Position numbers and translations under genes: made by a program. Below the pieces are notes generated by a model. That model ran no database searches. It saw nothing but the letters and a program-made list of their open reading frames with translations, and was not told where the DNA came from. A stretch of 64,000 bases of DNA, from NCBI GenBank assembly GCA_934373635.1, contig CAKROZ010000001.1:271174-335173 (forward strand), written 5' to 3'. This document shows, in pieces, positions 22,764 through 35,314 of this stretch. Source of the DNA: an uncultured Eubacteriales bacterium. Its GTDB lineage: Bacteria > Bacillota > Clostridia > Oscillospirales > CAG-272. The stretch's first letter is position 1. Each line of letters begins with the position of its first letter.

Positions 22764-25700
22764 ATGATGCTTAAACCCAGGCAGCTTGGCACGAATGTGA
22801 GAATGAGTTTTTCCAAGATTGAAGCAGCGACGGAAATGCCAAATCTGATCGAGGTGCAGAAGAAGTCCTACGAGTGGTTCTTGAAGGAAGGACTCGAGGA
22901 GGTTTTGCACGACGTGTCCCCCATCGTGGACTACACGGGCAACCTCGCCATCGAGTTCACCGACTATACCCTCGACCCGAATCCGCGTTATTCCGTCGAG
23001 GAGTGCAAGGATCGTTCGGTGACCTATGACTCTCACATGAAGGTGGGCGTCAGACTCATTGACCGTTCGACGGGTGAGCTCAAGACCGCACAGATCTACA
23101 TGGGCGACTTTCCCCTCATGACCGAGAACGGTACGTTCGTCATCAACGGCGCGGAGCGCGTCATCGTTTCGCAGCTCGTTCGTTCTCCCGGCGTCTACTA
23201 CGGAACCGAGGTTGACAAGCAGGGTAAGCACATCTATACGGCTACCGTCATTCCTTACCGCGGCGCGTGGCTCGAATACGAGACGGACACCTCGGGTGTC
23301 TTCTTCGTCAAGATCGATAAGACGAGAAAGATTCCCGTCACCGTCCTTCTCCGCGCCCTCTGCCCCGTCGGCGAGGATTCGGATGAGGCGATTCTCCGCA
23401 TGTTCGGAGAAGAGGATATGCTCGTCGCCACCTTCGCGAAGGATGAGTGCGCCACCCTCGCGATGGAGAATGATACCTCCTTCCGTGACGAAGCGCTGAA
23501 GGAGATCTACAAGAAGCTTCGTCCCGGTGAGCCCCCGCTCGTCGAGAGTGCGGAAATGCTGGTCAACAACCTCTTCTTTGATCCGAAGCGGTATGACCTC
23601 GCCGCCGTCGGACGCTATAAGTATAATAAGAAGCTCGCCATCGGCGCCCGCGTCGTCGGCTTTGCCCTTGCCGCCCCCGTCGTGAACCCCGTCACGGGTG
23701 AGATCGTCGCGGAGGAGGGCACCGTCGTGACGCAGGAGCTTGCCGCGAAGATCGACGACAGCCTTGCCGAAGAGATCTTTGTGAAGGACGAGCTTGGCAG
23801 CACCGTGAAGGTGTTCGGCAACGGCACGGGTCGTCCCGAGTTGCTTCTCGGCTTCGACCTTGAGGATGCCGGGGTAAAGCCGGGTGAGAAGGTCCGCCTC
23901 TCCGTTCTGCGCGACATCATCGCGAAGGCGGATGAAGAGGGACAGACCGGCGATGCCCGTACCTATTTCATCAAGAAGTGCGCGAAGGAGCAGATCGCTC
24001 TCCTTCAGCCGAAACATATCACGAAGGAAGACATCTTTGCTTCCGTCAATTACTTGATCGGACTCTCCCACGGCATCGGCACGACCGACGATATCGACCA
24101 TCTCGGCAACCGTCGTCTCCGCTGTGTCGGTGAGCTGCTCCAGAACCAGTTCCGCATCGGTATGGCGCGCATGGATAAGAATATTAAGGAGAGAATGTCC
24201 GTCCACGACAACGATGACATGCGCCCCGAGAACCTCATTAACACCCGCCCCGTCGCCACAGCGATCCGCGAGTTCTTCGGTTCCTCCCCCCTCTCCCAGT
24301 TCATGGATCAGAACAACCCACTCGCGGAATTGACGCATAAGCGCCGTCTCTCCGCCCTCGGTCCCGGCGGTCTGTCCCGTGACCGCGCCTCCTTCGAGGT
24401 GCGTGACGTTCACTATACGCACTACGGACGTATCTGCCCCGTCGAGACCCCCGAAGGACCGAACATCGGTCTGATCTCCTACCTCGCTTCTTATGCGAAG
24501 ATCAGCGATTACGGCTTTTTGAAGGCGCCCTTCCGCATCGTCGATAAGAAGACGGGCAGAGTGACCGACGAGGTTGTCTATCTCACCGCGGACGAAGAGG
24601 ACAACAACATCGTCGCGCAGGCGAACGAGCATATCGACGAGAACGGCTACTTTATCAATAAGAAGGTTATCGCGAGATGCAAGGCGGAGTTCATCGAGGT
24701 GGAGCCGACGAGCGTCGACCTCATGGATGCCTGCCCGCAGATGGCGGTTTCGGTCGCCGCGGGTTGCATTCCCTTCCTTGAAAACGATGACAACACCCGT
24801 GCGCTGATGGGCTCGAACATGCAGAAGCAGGCAGTGCCGCTGATGATGACCGACTCCGCGATCGTCGCGACGGGTATGGAATATAAGGCGGCGGTCGATT
24901 CCGGTGCTGTCGTAGTCGCGAAGGAGGGCGGTACCGTTGAGCGTGCCGCAGGCTCCGAGATCGTGATCCTCACCGATTCGGGAAGAAAAGATACCTATCA
25001 TCTCATTAAATTCAAGCGTTCGAACCAAGGCACCTGCGTGAACCAGCGTCCCATCGTGAACGAGGGCGCGCGTGTCGAGGCGGGTCAGGTCATTGCCGAC
25101 GGCCCCGCGACCTCGAACGGCGAGATCTCCCTCGGCAAAAATGCTTTGATCGGCTTTATGACGTGGGAGGGTTACAACTACGAGGACGCCGTTCTTCTGA
25201 ACGAACGCCTCGTGCGCGAGGACATGTACACCTCAATCCACATCGAAGAGTATACGATTGAGGCGAGAGATACCAAGCTCGGCTCGCAGGAGATCACCCG
25301 CGAGGTACCGAACGTCGGTGAGGACGCCCTGAAGGATCTGGATTCCGACGGTATCATCCGCATCGGTACCGAGGTTCGCGCGGGCGACATCCTTGTCGGT
25401 AAGGTCACGCCGAAGGGCGAGACGGAGCTCACCCCCGAGGAGAGACTGCTTCGCGCCATCTTCGGTGAGAAGGCGCGCGAGGTCAAGGATTCCTCCCTTC
25501 GTATGCGCCACGGCGAGTACGGTATCGTCGTCGATGTCAAGATCTACGACAGAAGCAATTCGGACGACCTCGCTCCCGGTGTCAATAAAGTGGTGCACGT
25601 CTATATCGCGCAGAAGAGAAAGATCTCCGTCGGCGATAAGATGGCGGGCCGCCACGGTAACAAGGGCGTTGTTTCGAGAATCCTTCCGCCCGAGGATATG

Positions 25701-26714
25701 CCCTTCCTTGCGGACGGCACACCCCTCGATATCGTTCTGAACCCGCTGGGCGTTCCTTCCCGTATGAACATCGGTCAGGTGCTTGAGGTTCACCTCGGCA
25801 TCGCGTGCAAGAAGCTCGGTATCAAGATCATGACCCCCGTCTTCGACGGTGCGAAGGAGACCGACATCCTCGAGCTTCTTCGCCGTGCGAAATATACGCG
25901 TGACATCCGTCCCGACGAGAGCGTGCGCGGTAAGGCAGTCTTTATGGAAGTCCTTCGCGAGGACGGTACCCCCGATCTTCAGCGTGTCGATCAGGCGATC
26001 GTCGACGACGACGAGAAGCTCCGCAATCTCATGAAGACCGAGACCTTGAAGGTCATCGACGGCAAGGTCACACTTTACGACGGCAGAACGGGTGATGCCT
26101 TCGACAACCCCGTCACCGTGGGTATCATGTATTACCTCAAGCTGCACCACCTTGTCGACGATAAGATTCACGCCCGTTCCATCGGTCCGTACTCCCTCGT
26201 CACACAGCAACCTCTCGGCGGTAAAGCCCAGTTCGGAGGTCAGCGTTTCGGCGAGATGGAGGTCTGGGCACTCGAGGCATACGGCGCCGCCTACACCCTT
26301 CAGGAAATTCTGACGGTGAAGTCGGACGACGTTACCGGACGTACCAGAACCTATGAGGCGATCGTCAAGGGTCAGAACATTCCGAAGCCCGGAATTCCCG
26401 AATCCTTCAAGGTGCTCGTCAAGGAGCTTCAAGCACTCTGTCTCGACATTACCATACTCGATAAGAACGGTGAGGAGATCGCCGTTTCCGAGATCGGCGA
26501 GGACGACGCACCCGCGTTCGCAAGCCTCGATGAGGTCGAGCGCCGCGCCGACGAAAAGGCGGAGGACGCACCCGCGGACTTCGACGATGCCGCCGACGAG
26601 GACGAGGATTTCGAGGACGATGCGGAAGGCGAAGGCGAGGACGAGGGCGATTACGACTTCGACGAGGACTTTGCCGATAACGCAAACGAAGAAGATTCCT
26701 ACGACGACGAATAA
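22764..26714 (+). CDS. rpoB: RNA polymerase subunit beta
   Basis: The 1316-residue beta subunit forms part of the active cleft. Clear landmarks are the rifampicin region (SSPLSQFMDQNNPLAELTHK then RRLSALGPGGLSRDRA), TPEGPNIGLI, the MTWEGYNYEDAVLL block and KMAGRHGNKGVVS. The rifampicin residues are of the sensitive type (D, H, S). The C-terminus carries an unusually long acidic tail of about 50 residues. I start at ATG 22764 (a second ATG follows at once) with GGAG upstream; an in-frame GTG at 22752 overlaps that site. The usual rplKAJL genes are not upstream; radC is. Confidence 0.97.
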   Translation: MMLKPRQLGTNVRMSFSKIEAATEMPNLIEVQKKSYEWFLKEGLEEVLHDVSPIVDYTGNLAIEFTDYTLDPNPRYSVEECKDRSVTYDSHMKVGVRLIDRSTGELKTAQIYMGDFPLMTENGTFVINGAERVIVSQLVRSPGVYYGTEVDKQGKHIYTATVIPYRGAWLEYETDTSGVFFVKIDKTRKIPVTVLLRALCPVGEDSDEAILRMFGEEDMLVATFAKDECATLAMENDTSFRDEALKEIYKKLRPGEPPLVESAEMLVNNLFFDPKRYDLAAVGRYKYNKKLAIGARVVGFALAAPVVNPVTGEIVAEEGTVVTQELAAKIDDSLAEEIFVKDELGSTVKVFGNGTGRPELLLGFDLEDAGVKPGEKVRLSVLRDIIAKADEEGQTGDARTYFIKKCAKEQIALLQPKHITKEDIFASVNYLIGLSHGIGTTDDIDHLGNRRLRCVGELLQNQFRIGMARMDKNIKERMSVHDNDDMRPENLINTRPVATAIREFFGSSPLSQFMDQNNPLAELTHKRRLSALGPGGLSRDRASFEVRDVHYTHYGRICPVETPEGPNIGLISYLASYAKISDYGFLKAPFRIVDKKTGRVTDEVVYLTADEEDNNIVAQANEHIDENGYFINKKVIARCKAEFIEVEPTSVDLMDACPQMAVSVAAGCIPFLENDDNTRALMGSNMQKQAVPLMMTDSAIVATGMEYKAAVDSGAVVVAKEGGTVERAAGSEIVILTDSGRKDTYHLIKFKRSNQGTCVNQRPIVNEGARVEAGQVIADGPATSNGEISLGKNALIGFMTWEGYNYEDAVLLNERLVREDMYTSIHIEEYTIEARDTKLGSQEITREVPNVGEDALKDLDSDGIIRIGTEVRAGDILVGKVTPKGETELTPEERLLRAIFGEKAREVKDSSLRMRHGEYGIVVDVKIYDRSNSDDLAPGVNKVVHVYIAQKRKISVGDKMAGRHGNKGVVSRILPPEDMPFLADGTPLDIVLNPLGVPSRMNIGQVLEVHLGIACKKLGIKIMTPVFDGAKETDILELLRRAKYTRDIRPDESVRGKAVFMEVLREDGTPDLQRVDQAIVDDDEKLRNLMKTETLKVIDGKVTLYDGRTGDAFDNPVTVGIMYYLKLHHLVDDKIHARSIGPYSLVTQQPLGGKAQFGGQRFGEMEVWALEAYGAAYTLQEILTVKSDDVTGRTRTYEAIVKGQNIPKPGIPESFKVLVKELQALCLDITILDKNGEEIAVSEIGEDDAPAFASLDEVERRADEKAEDAPADFDDAADEDEDFEDDAEGEGEDEGDYDFDEDFADNANEEDSYDDE

Positions 26715-26736
26715 TAGTAAAGAAGGGAAGAGCCGC

Positions 26737-26759
26737 TCCGCCGGGTGACCCCCGGCGGA
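26737..26759 (+). promoter_or_regulatory. Hairpin between rpoB and rpoC
   Basis: TCCGCCGGG (26737-26745) and CCCGGCGGA (26751-26759) form a perfect 9-bp stem with a 5-base loop. No T run follows, so it is not a terminator. It sits between the purine-rich AAGAAGGGAAGAG and the rpoC start, which itself has only a weak AGGG site; it may bring the purine tract near the start codon or protect an RNA end. Confidence 0.6.
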
Positions 26760-26775
26760 ACAGGGTATTAAGTAT

Positions 26776-30384
<3,609 letters not shown>

Positions 30385-30389
30385 AGAAC

Positions 30390-30428
30390 ACAGCCCCTTC
30401 GCAAAAATCCGCGAAGGGGCTGTTTTGT
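30390..30428 (+). terminator. Rho-independent terminator after rpoC
   Basis: ACAGCCCCTTCGC (30390-30402) pairs perfectly with GCGAAGGGGCTGT (30411-30423) followed by TTTG. It ends rpoBC. The next 150 bases hold no gene. Confidence 0.92.
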
Positions 30429-30577
30429 AAACGTTTCTTTGCAAAAGCTTCGATATTTTCGGCTTGATGCCCCTGCTGTGTCCCCCTACGGAAGGATAGA
30501 TTTTCTCGTCTTTCAACGCGAAAAAAACGCAAAGCCGGGGCGGATCCTCGCGAGAAAAAAGAGAATGAAAGAAACAG

Positions 30578-30606
30578 TTGACATTTTTTTCTGTTTGTGT
30601 TAGAAT
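30578..30606 (+). promoter_or_regulatory. SigA-type promoter of the glycosyltransferase gene
   Basis: TTGACA (30578-30583) and TAGAAT (30601-30606) have a 17-bp, T-rich spacer. Confidence 0.8.
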
Positions 30607-30681
30607 AGAGAAAAAGAAAGAAAAGAGAAACCCGACTTTGCATTTTCCGCCGCTTCCGTATCGGCGGAAGAAGGAATGACG

Positions 30682-31821
30682 ATGAGTGATCAAGATAGAA
30701 ATCCGTTGGAAGAAAATATGCCTCGTGAGACCGAGTCCCTCTCGGTCTCTGTCGTCATGCCAATTTACAATGCCTCGGACTATCTGCGCCCCGCGCTCGA
30801 CAGCGTGATTGCGCAGACGCTTCGCGACATCGAGATCATCTGCATCGACGACGGCTCGACCGACCGCTCCCTCGCGATTCTGAAAGAGTATCAGAAAAAG
30901 GATTCGCGCATCCGCATCGTCACCGAGACCAATGCGGGACCCGCAAAGGCGAGAAACAACGGGATACGTCGCGCCCGCGGCGAGTATCTCTCCTTTCTCG
31001 ATGCCGACGACTTTTTCGAGCCGACGATGCTCGAGACGCTCTACCGCACGGCGAAGGAAAAATCTCTCGACATCGCCGTCTGTGAGTACGACCTCTTCGA
31101 AAATCGCACCGCACGATTCAAGCGCAGTATCCCGAGTGAGCACGCCGACATCCTCGCGAACGGGCGGGTCACGGGAAAGAACGAATTTCCCGATACCATC
31201 TTCCAGTCGACGGAAGGGTATGTCTGGAATAAGCTCTTCCGCCGCGATTTCGTGACCGAAAAGGAGTTGTCCTTCCTTGAGGATGCGAAGATCTTCGAGG
31301 ACGTGTACTTCACCCTGACCGCCCTCTCGCTCGCCGAGCGCGTCGGGAAGTGCGAGGGTGTCCTTCTTCATCACCGCGTCTATCCGAAGCAGGTGCGTGC
31401 CCGCATGTTCCGTAAGAATTACGAGCAGGTGCCCGCCGTGTATATGGCGGTGAAGGAATTTCTCGTTCATCACGGGCTCTATCTGCCCCTTTCCGCCTCC
31501 TTTATCAACCTGTCGGTCAGCATCTGCTTCAAGGTCTATAACCTTCTTTGGATCGATGCGAAGCTCTTCTTCTGGACACTGCTTCATGATACCTATGCGG
31601 AGGGCTTCGGCTGGACGGAGCTTGACGAGAGCGGCTTCTTCTCGAAGGAAGCGTGCGACTTCGCAGCGAACGTCTCGATGTATACCTATCCCCAGTATCT
31701 GAAACGGGAGGCGCGCGGATTAAAGGTTCGCTTTGCCGACTGGCGCCGCCGCGTCAAGGCAAAGAAAAAGAGAAACAAGGCGAGATCCTTCTTTGCGGGG
31801 CTGTTCGGAAAGAAATCCTGA
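30682..31821 (+). CDS. Family 2 glycosyltransferase (GT-A fold)
   Basis: The 379-residue protein has the GT2 core: SVVMPIYNASDYL, SVIAQTLRDIEIICIDDGSTD (nucleotide-binding aspartates), NAGPAKARNNGI and the metal-binding LSFLDADD. The rest is a helical C-terminal half with a basic end (KAKKKRNKARS type). Such enzymes add sugars to surface polymers, capsule or lipids; the donor and acceptor cannot be told. ATG 30682 has AAGGA at the right distance; an ATG two codons upstream is too close to it. It is a single-gene unit, with its own promoter and terminator, set between rpoC and rpsL, where Firmicutes usually have an L7Ae-like gene. Confidence 0.88.
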   Translation: MSDQDRNPLEENMPRETESLSVSVVMPIYNASDYLRPALDSVIAQTLRDIEIICIDDGSTDRSLAILKEYQKKDSRIRIVTETNAGPAKARNNGIRRARGEYLSFLDADDFFEPTMLETLYRTAKEKSLDIAVCEYDLFENRTARFKRSIPSEHADILANGRVTGKNEFPDTIFQSTEGYVWNKLFRRDFVTEKELSFLEDAKIFEDVYFTLTALSLAERVGKCEGVLLHHRVYPKQVRARMFRKNYEQVPAVYMAVKEFLVHHGLYLPLSASFINLSVSICFKVYNLLWIDAKLFFWTLLHDTYAEGFGWTELDESGFFSKEACDFAANVSMYTYPQYLKREARGLKVRFADWRRRVKAKKKRNKARSFFAGLFGKKS

Positions 31822-31836
31822 TTTTGGAAATATCAC

Positions 31837-31876
31837 CGCGGAAAACGTCGGCATGTGTCGGGTTTTCCGCGTTTTT
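31837..31876 (+). terminator. Rho-independent terminator
   Basis: CGCGGAAAAC (31837-31846) pairs with GTTTTCCGCG (31862-31871), then five T. It closes the glycosyltransferase gene before the rpsL promoter. Confidence 0.9.
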
Positions 31877-31911
31877 CTTTGAAAGAGGGGAAAACTTTTT
31901 TCAAAAACCTA

Positions 31912-31940
31912 TTGACAATCCGAAGGGAAAATGGTAAAAT
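31912..31940 (+). promoter_or_regulatory. SigA-type promoter of rpsL-rpsG-fusA-tuf
   Basis: TTGACA (31912-31917) and TAAAAT (31935-31940) have 17-bp spacing. The leader of about 105 nt contains the hairpin CCGC-CGTTTT-GCGG. Confidence 0.8.
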
Positions 31941-32050
31941 AATGTGCAGGTGTGCGGGAAAAGCCATACCTATGCCCATTTGAGAATATACCGCCGCGTT
32001 TTGCGGCTCGTATAGATAAACACTATATCTTTGAGGAAGGAGGAAAAGGA

Positions 32051-32464
32051 ATGCCAACCTTTAACCAGCTCGTCAAACAGGGTCGTTCGGAGAAGACGTT
32101 CAAGTCGAAGACTCCCGTGCTTCAGAAGGGCTTCAACACTCTGAAGAATGCACAGACCGACCTTAGCGCACCGCAGAAGAGAGGCGTTTGCACCAAGGTT
32201 ACCACCGTTACCCCGAAAAAGCCGAACTCGGCTCTTCGTAAGATCGCCAGAGTCAGACTTACCAACGGAATGGAAGCTACCACGTATATTCCCGGTATCG
32301 GACATAACCTCCAGGAGCACTCGGTCGTTCTGATCCGCGGTGGTCGTGTTCGTGACCTGCCCGGCGTCCGTTACCACATCATCCGCGGTACACTGGATAC
32401 GCAAGGCGTCGCCAACCGTAAGCAGGGCCGCTCCAAGTACGGAGCAAAGCGTCCCAAGAAATAA
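32051..32464 (+). CDS. rpsL: 30S ribosomal protein S12
   Basis: The 137-residue protein sits at the decoding centre. It has the family stretches MPTFNQLVKQGR, TPKKPNSALRKIARVRLTNG and GVRYHIIRGTLDTQGV. The lysine in TPKKPNS is the wild-type, streptomycin-sensitive residue. I begin at ATG 32051, behind AAAGGA and matching known S12 N-termini; an open frame upstream is leader. The gap to rpsG (138 bases) holds short inverted repeats but no promoter of note. Confidence 0.97.
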   Translation: MPTFNQLVKQGRSEKTFKSKTPVLQKGFNTLKNAQTDLSAPQKRGVCTKVTTVTPKKPNSALRKIARVRLTNGMEATTYIPGIGHNLQEHSVVLIRGGRVRDLPGVRYHIIRGTLDTQGVANRKQGRSKYGAKRPKK

Positions 32465-32602
32465 GGTACCTGCCGGACGCTAAATTGTGCTCGCGTGCTG
32501 TGAGGATATAGTTGTTTATGCTACTTCGTCGCAAACGAAAGCACTAACGGAAGAAATTCCGAGTACCTATGATATCATATTTTAATGAAGGAGGGAAGTA
32601 CA

Positions 32603-33073
32603 GTGCCTAGAAGAGGTCAAATTTCCAAAAGAGAAGTATTGCCGGATCCGCTCTACAATTCCGAGCTTGTCACAAAGCTCATCAACAATATCATGTATGA
32701 CGGAAAGAAAGGCGTTGCCCAGAAGATCGTGTATGACGCATTCGCCATGATCGAGGCAAAGAGCGGAGAGAACGCGCTTGACGTGTTCACTGCCGCACTC
32801 GAGAATGTCATGCCCGTACTTGAAGTCAAGGCTCGCCGCGTCGGCGGTTCCAACTACCAGGTCCCGATGGAAGTCAGAGCAGAGCGCAGACAGACGCTCG
32901 GACTCCGCTGGATCACTTCGTATTCCAGACAGCGTGGTGAGAAAACCATGGCTGAAAGACTCGCGAACGAGATCATGGATGCGAAGGCGGGTATGGGTGG
33001 CGCTTTCAAGAAGAAGGAAGACACCCACAAGATGGCAGAAGCCAACAAGGCTTTCGCCCATTACAGATTCTGA
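32603..33073 (+). CDS. rpsG: 30S ribosomal protein S7
   Basis: This 156-residue head protein starts assembly of the 30S head and can repress its operon in E. coli. It shows PRRGQISKREVLPDPLYNS, RRVGGSNYQVPMEVR and the basic C-terminal end. The start is GTG 32603 with GAAGGAGGG before it; this gives the normal length. fusA begins 27 bases downstream. Confidence 0.97.
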   Translation: MPRRGQISKREVLPDPLYNSELVTKLINNIMYDGKKGVAQKIVYDAFAMIEAKSGENALDVFTAALENVMPVLEVKARRVGGSNYQVPMEVRAERRQTLGLRWITSYSRQRGEKTMAERLANEIMDAKAGMGGAFKKKEDTHKMAEANKAFAHYRF

Positions 33074-33100
33074 TTCGGATAAAAGAGGAGAGACAAGTTC

Positions 33101-35221
33101 ATGCCAAGAGAATATTCGCTTGAACATACCAGAAATATCGGTATCATGGCGCATATCGACGCCGGTAAAACGACGACGACCGAACGTATCCTTTTTTATA
33201 CCGGTAAGACGCATCGTATCGGCGAGGTTCATGACGGCGGTGCTACCATGGACTGGATGGCGCAGGAGCAGGAGCGTGGTATCACGATCACCTCTGCCGC
33301 CACGACGTGCTACTGGATTCCTACCATGTATCACGACGATGTCGAACATGCGAAGGAACACAAATATCGTATTAACATCATCGACACCCCGGGTCACGTG
33401 GACTTCACCGTAGAGGTTCAGAGATCCCTGCGCGTTCTCGACGGTTCGGTTACCGTCCTTTGCGCGAAGGGCGGCGTTGAGCCCCAGACCGAGACGGTCT
33501 GGCATCAGGCGAACGAGTATCACGTCCCGAGAATGGCGTACGTCAACAAGATGGACATCATGGGAGCCAACTTCTTCCGTGTTGTCGAGATGATGAAGAC
33601 GAGACTTCATGCCAACGCCGTGCCGATCCAGCTTCCCATCGGGGCTGAGTCGTCCTTCCGCGGCATCATCGACCTCATGAATATGAAAGCCGACGTCTAC
33701 TACGACGACCTCGGTAAGGATATGAGAGAGGAAGAGATTCCCGAGGATATGCGCGCCATGGCGGAAGAATACCATGCCAAAATGGTGGAGTCCATCTGTG
33801 AGACGGACGAGACCCTGATGGACAGATTCTTCAACGAAGAGGAGATTACCGTGGACGAGCTGAAGGCGGCGCTTCGTCGCGCCACCATCGCGAACGACAT
33901 CGTTCCCGTTTGCTGCGGTACTTCTTATAAGAACAAGGGCGTGCAGAAGCTGCTCGACGCCATCGTCGACTATATGCCCGCTCCCACCGACATTGAGGCG
34001 ATCAAGGGCGTCAATCCCGAGACCGGCGAAGAGGATGTCCGTCATGCGGACGATAACGAGCCGTTCTCCGCGCTTGCGTTCAAGATCATGACTGACCCCT
34101 ACGTCGGTAAACTCTGCTTCTTCCGCGTCTACTCGGGCGTTGTGGAGAAGGGAACCAATGTTTACAATTCCACGAAGGACAGCGACGAGAGATTCGGACG
34201 TATCCTTCAGATGCATGCGAACGAGAGAACCGATATCGATGTCTGCTACGCGGGTGACATCGCTGCCGTTATCGGTGTGAAGAACACCACGACGGGCGAT
34301 ACCTTCTGCGATGAGAAGCATCCCATCATCCTCGAGAGCATGGTATTCCCCGAGCCCGTTATCCGTCAGGCGATCGAGCCGAAGACGAAGGCCGGTCAGG
34401 AGAAGATGTCGATCGCTTTGGCGAAACTCGCCGAAGAGGACCCGACCTTCCGCACCTACACCGATGAGGAAACGGGACAGACGATTATCGCGGGTATGGG
34501 TGAGCTTCACCTCGAGATCATCGTCGACCGTCTGCTTCGTGAATTCAAGGTGGAGGCGAACATCGGCGCACCGCAGGTTGCCTACAAGGAGACCATTCGC
34601 AAGAAGGTCGACCAGGAGACCAAGTATGCGCGTCAGTCGGGTGGTAAAGGTCAGTACGGTCACGTCAAGATCACGATCGAGCCGAACGAGACGGGCGCGG
34701 GCTATGAGTTCGTCAATGCCGTCACGGGCGGTGCCATCCCGAAGGAATATATTCCCGCAGTCGATGCGGGTATCCGCGGCGCAATGCAGGCGGGTGTCCT
34801 CGCGGGCTACAACGTCGTTGACGTGAAGGTGACGCTGTACGACGGTTCTTACCACGAAGTCGACTCTTCCGAAATGGCATTCAAGATCGCCGGTTCGATG
34901 GCGTTCAAGGAAGCGATGCGGAAGGCAGACCCCGTTCTCACCGAGCCCATCATGAAGGTGTCGGTCACGACGCCCGACGATTATATGGGTGATATCATCG
35001 GCGACATCAACTCCCGTCGCGGTCAGATCGACTCGATGGAGCAGATCAGCCAGGGCATCCAGAGAATTTACGCGTATGTTCCTCTCGCACAGATGTTTGG
35101 TTATGCGACCGCACTTCGTTCGAGATCGCAGGGACGTGCCGTCTATGTCATGGAGCCTCACGGATTCCAGGATGTTCCGAAGTCCATTCAGGACGAGATC
35201 ATCAAAAACCGCGCGAAGTAA
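33101..35221 (+). CDS. fusA: Elongation factor G
   Basis: This 706-residue GTPase drives translocation of tRNA and mRNA. G motifs: AHIDAGKTTTTERILFYTG, DTPGHVDFTVEVQRSLRVLD and NKMD. Domain IV carries RQSGGKGQYGHVKI, and the C-terminal part has MGDIIGDINSRRGQ. It is the translational form with full domains I-V. AGAGGAGAG precedes ATG 33101. One copy only in this window. Confidence 0.97.
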   Translation: MPREYSLEHTRNIGIMAHIDAGKTTTTERILFYTGKTHRIGEVHDGGATMDWMAQEQERGITITSAATTCYWIPTMYHDDVEHAKEHKYRINIIDTPGHVDFTVEVQRSLRVLDGSVTVLCAKGGVEPQTETVWHQANEYHVPRMAYVNKMDIMGANFFRVVEMMKTRLHANAVPIQLPIGAESSFRGIIDLMNMKADVYYDDLGKDMREEEIPEDMRAMAEEYHAKMVESICETDETLMDRFFNEEEITVDELKAALRRATIANDIVPVCCGTSYKNKGVQKLLDAIVDYMPAPTDIEAIKGVNPETGEEDVRHADDNEPFSALAFKIMTDPYVGKLCFFRVYSGVVEKGTNVYNSTKDSDERFGRILQMHANERTDIDVCYAGDIAAVIGVKNTTTGDTFCDEKHPIILESMVFPEPVIRQAIEPKTKAGQEKMSIALAKLAEEDPTFRTYTDEETGQTIIAGMGELHLEIIVDRLLREFKVEANIGAPQVAYKETIRKKVDQETKYARQSGGKGQYGHVKITIEPNETGAGYEFVNAVTGGAIPKEYIPAVDAGIRGAMQAGVLAGYNVVDVKVTLYDGSYHEVDSSEMAFKIAGSMAFKEAMRKADPVLTEPIMKVSVTTPDDYMGDIIGDINSRRGQIDSMEQISQGIQRIYAYVPLAQMFGYATALRSRSQGRAVYVMEPHGFQDVPKSIQDEIIKNRAK

Positions 35222-35314
35222 TTTTGCGCAAGCGTTTCCGCCGCGGGCATAACGCCCGCACGGAGACTCCCTTAAATCAAAAATTAAAAAATATATTCTT
35301 AGGAGGATATTAAA

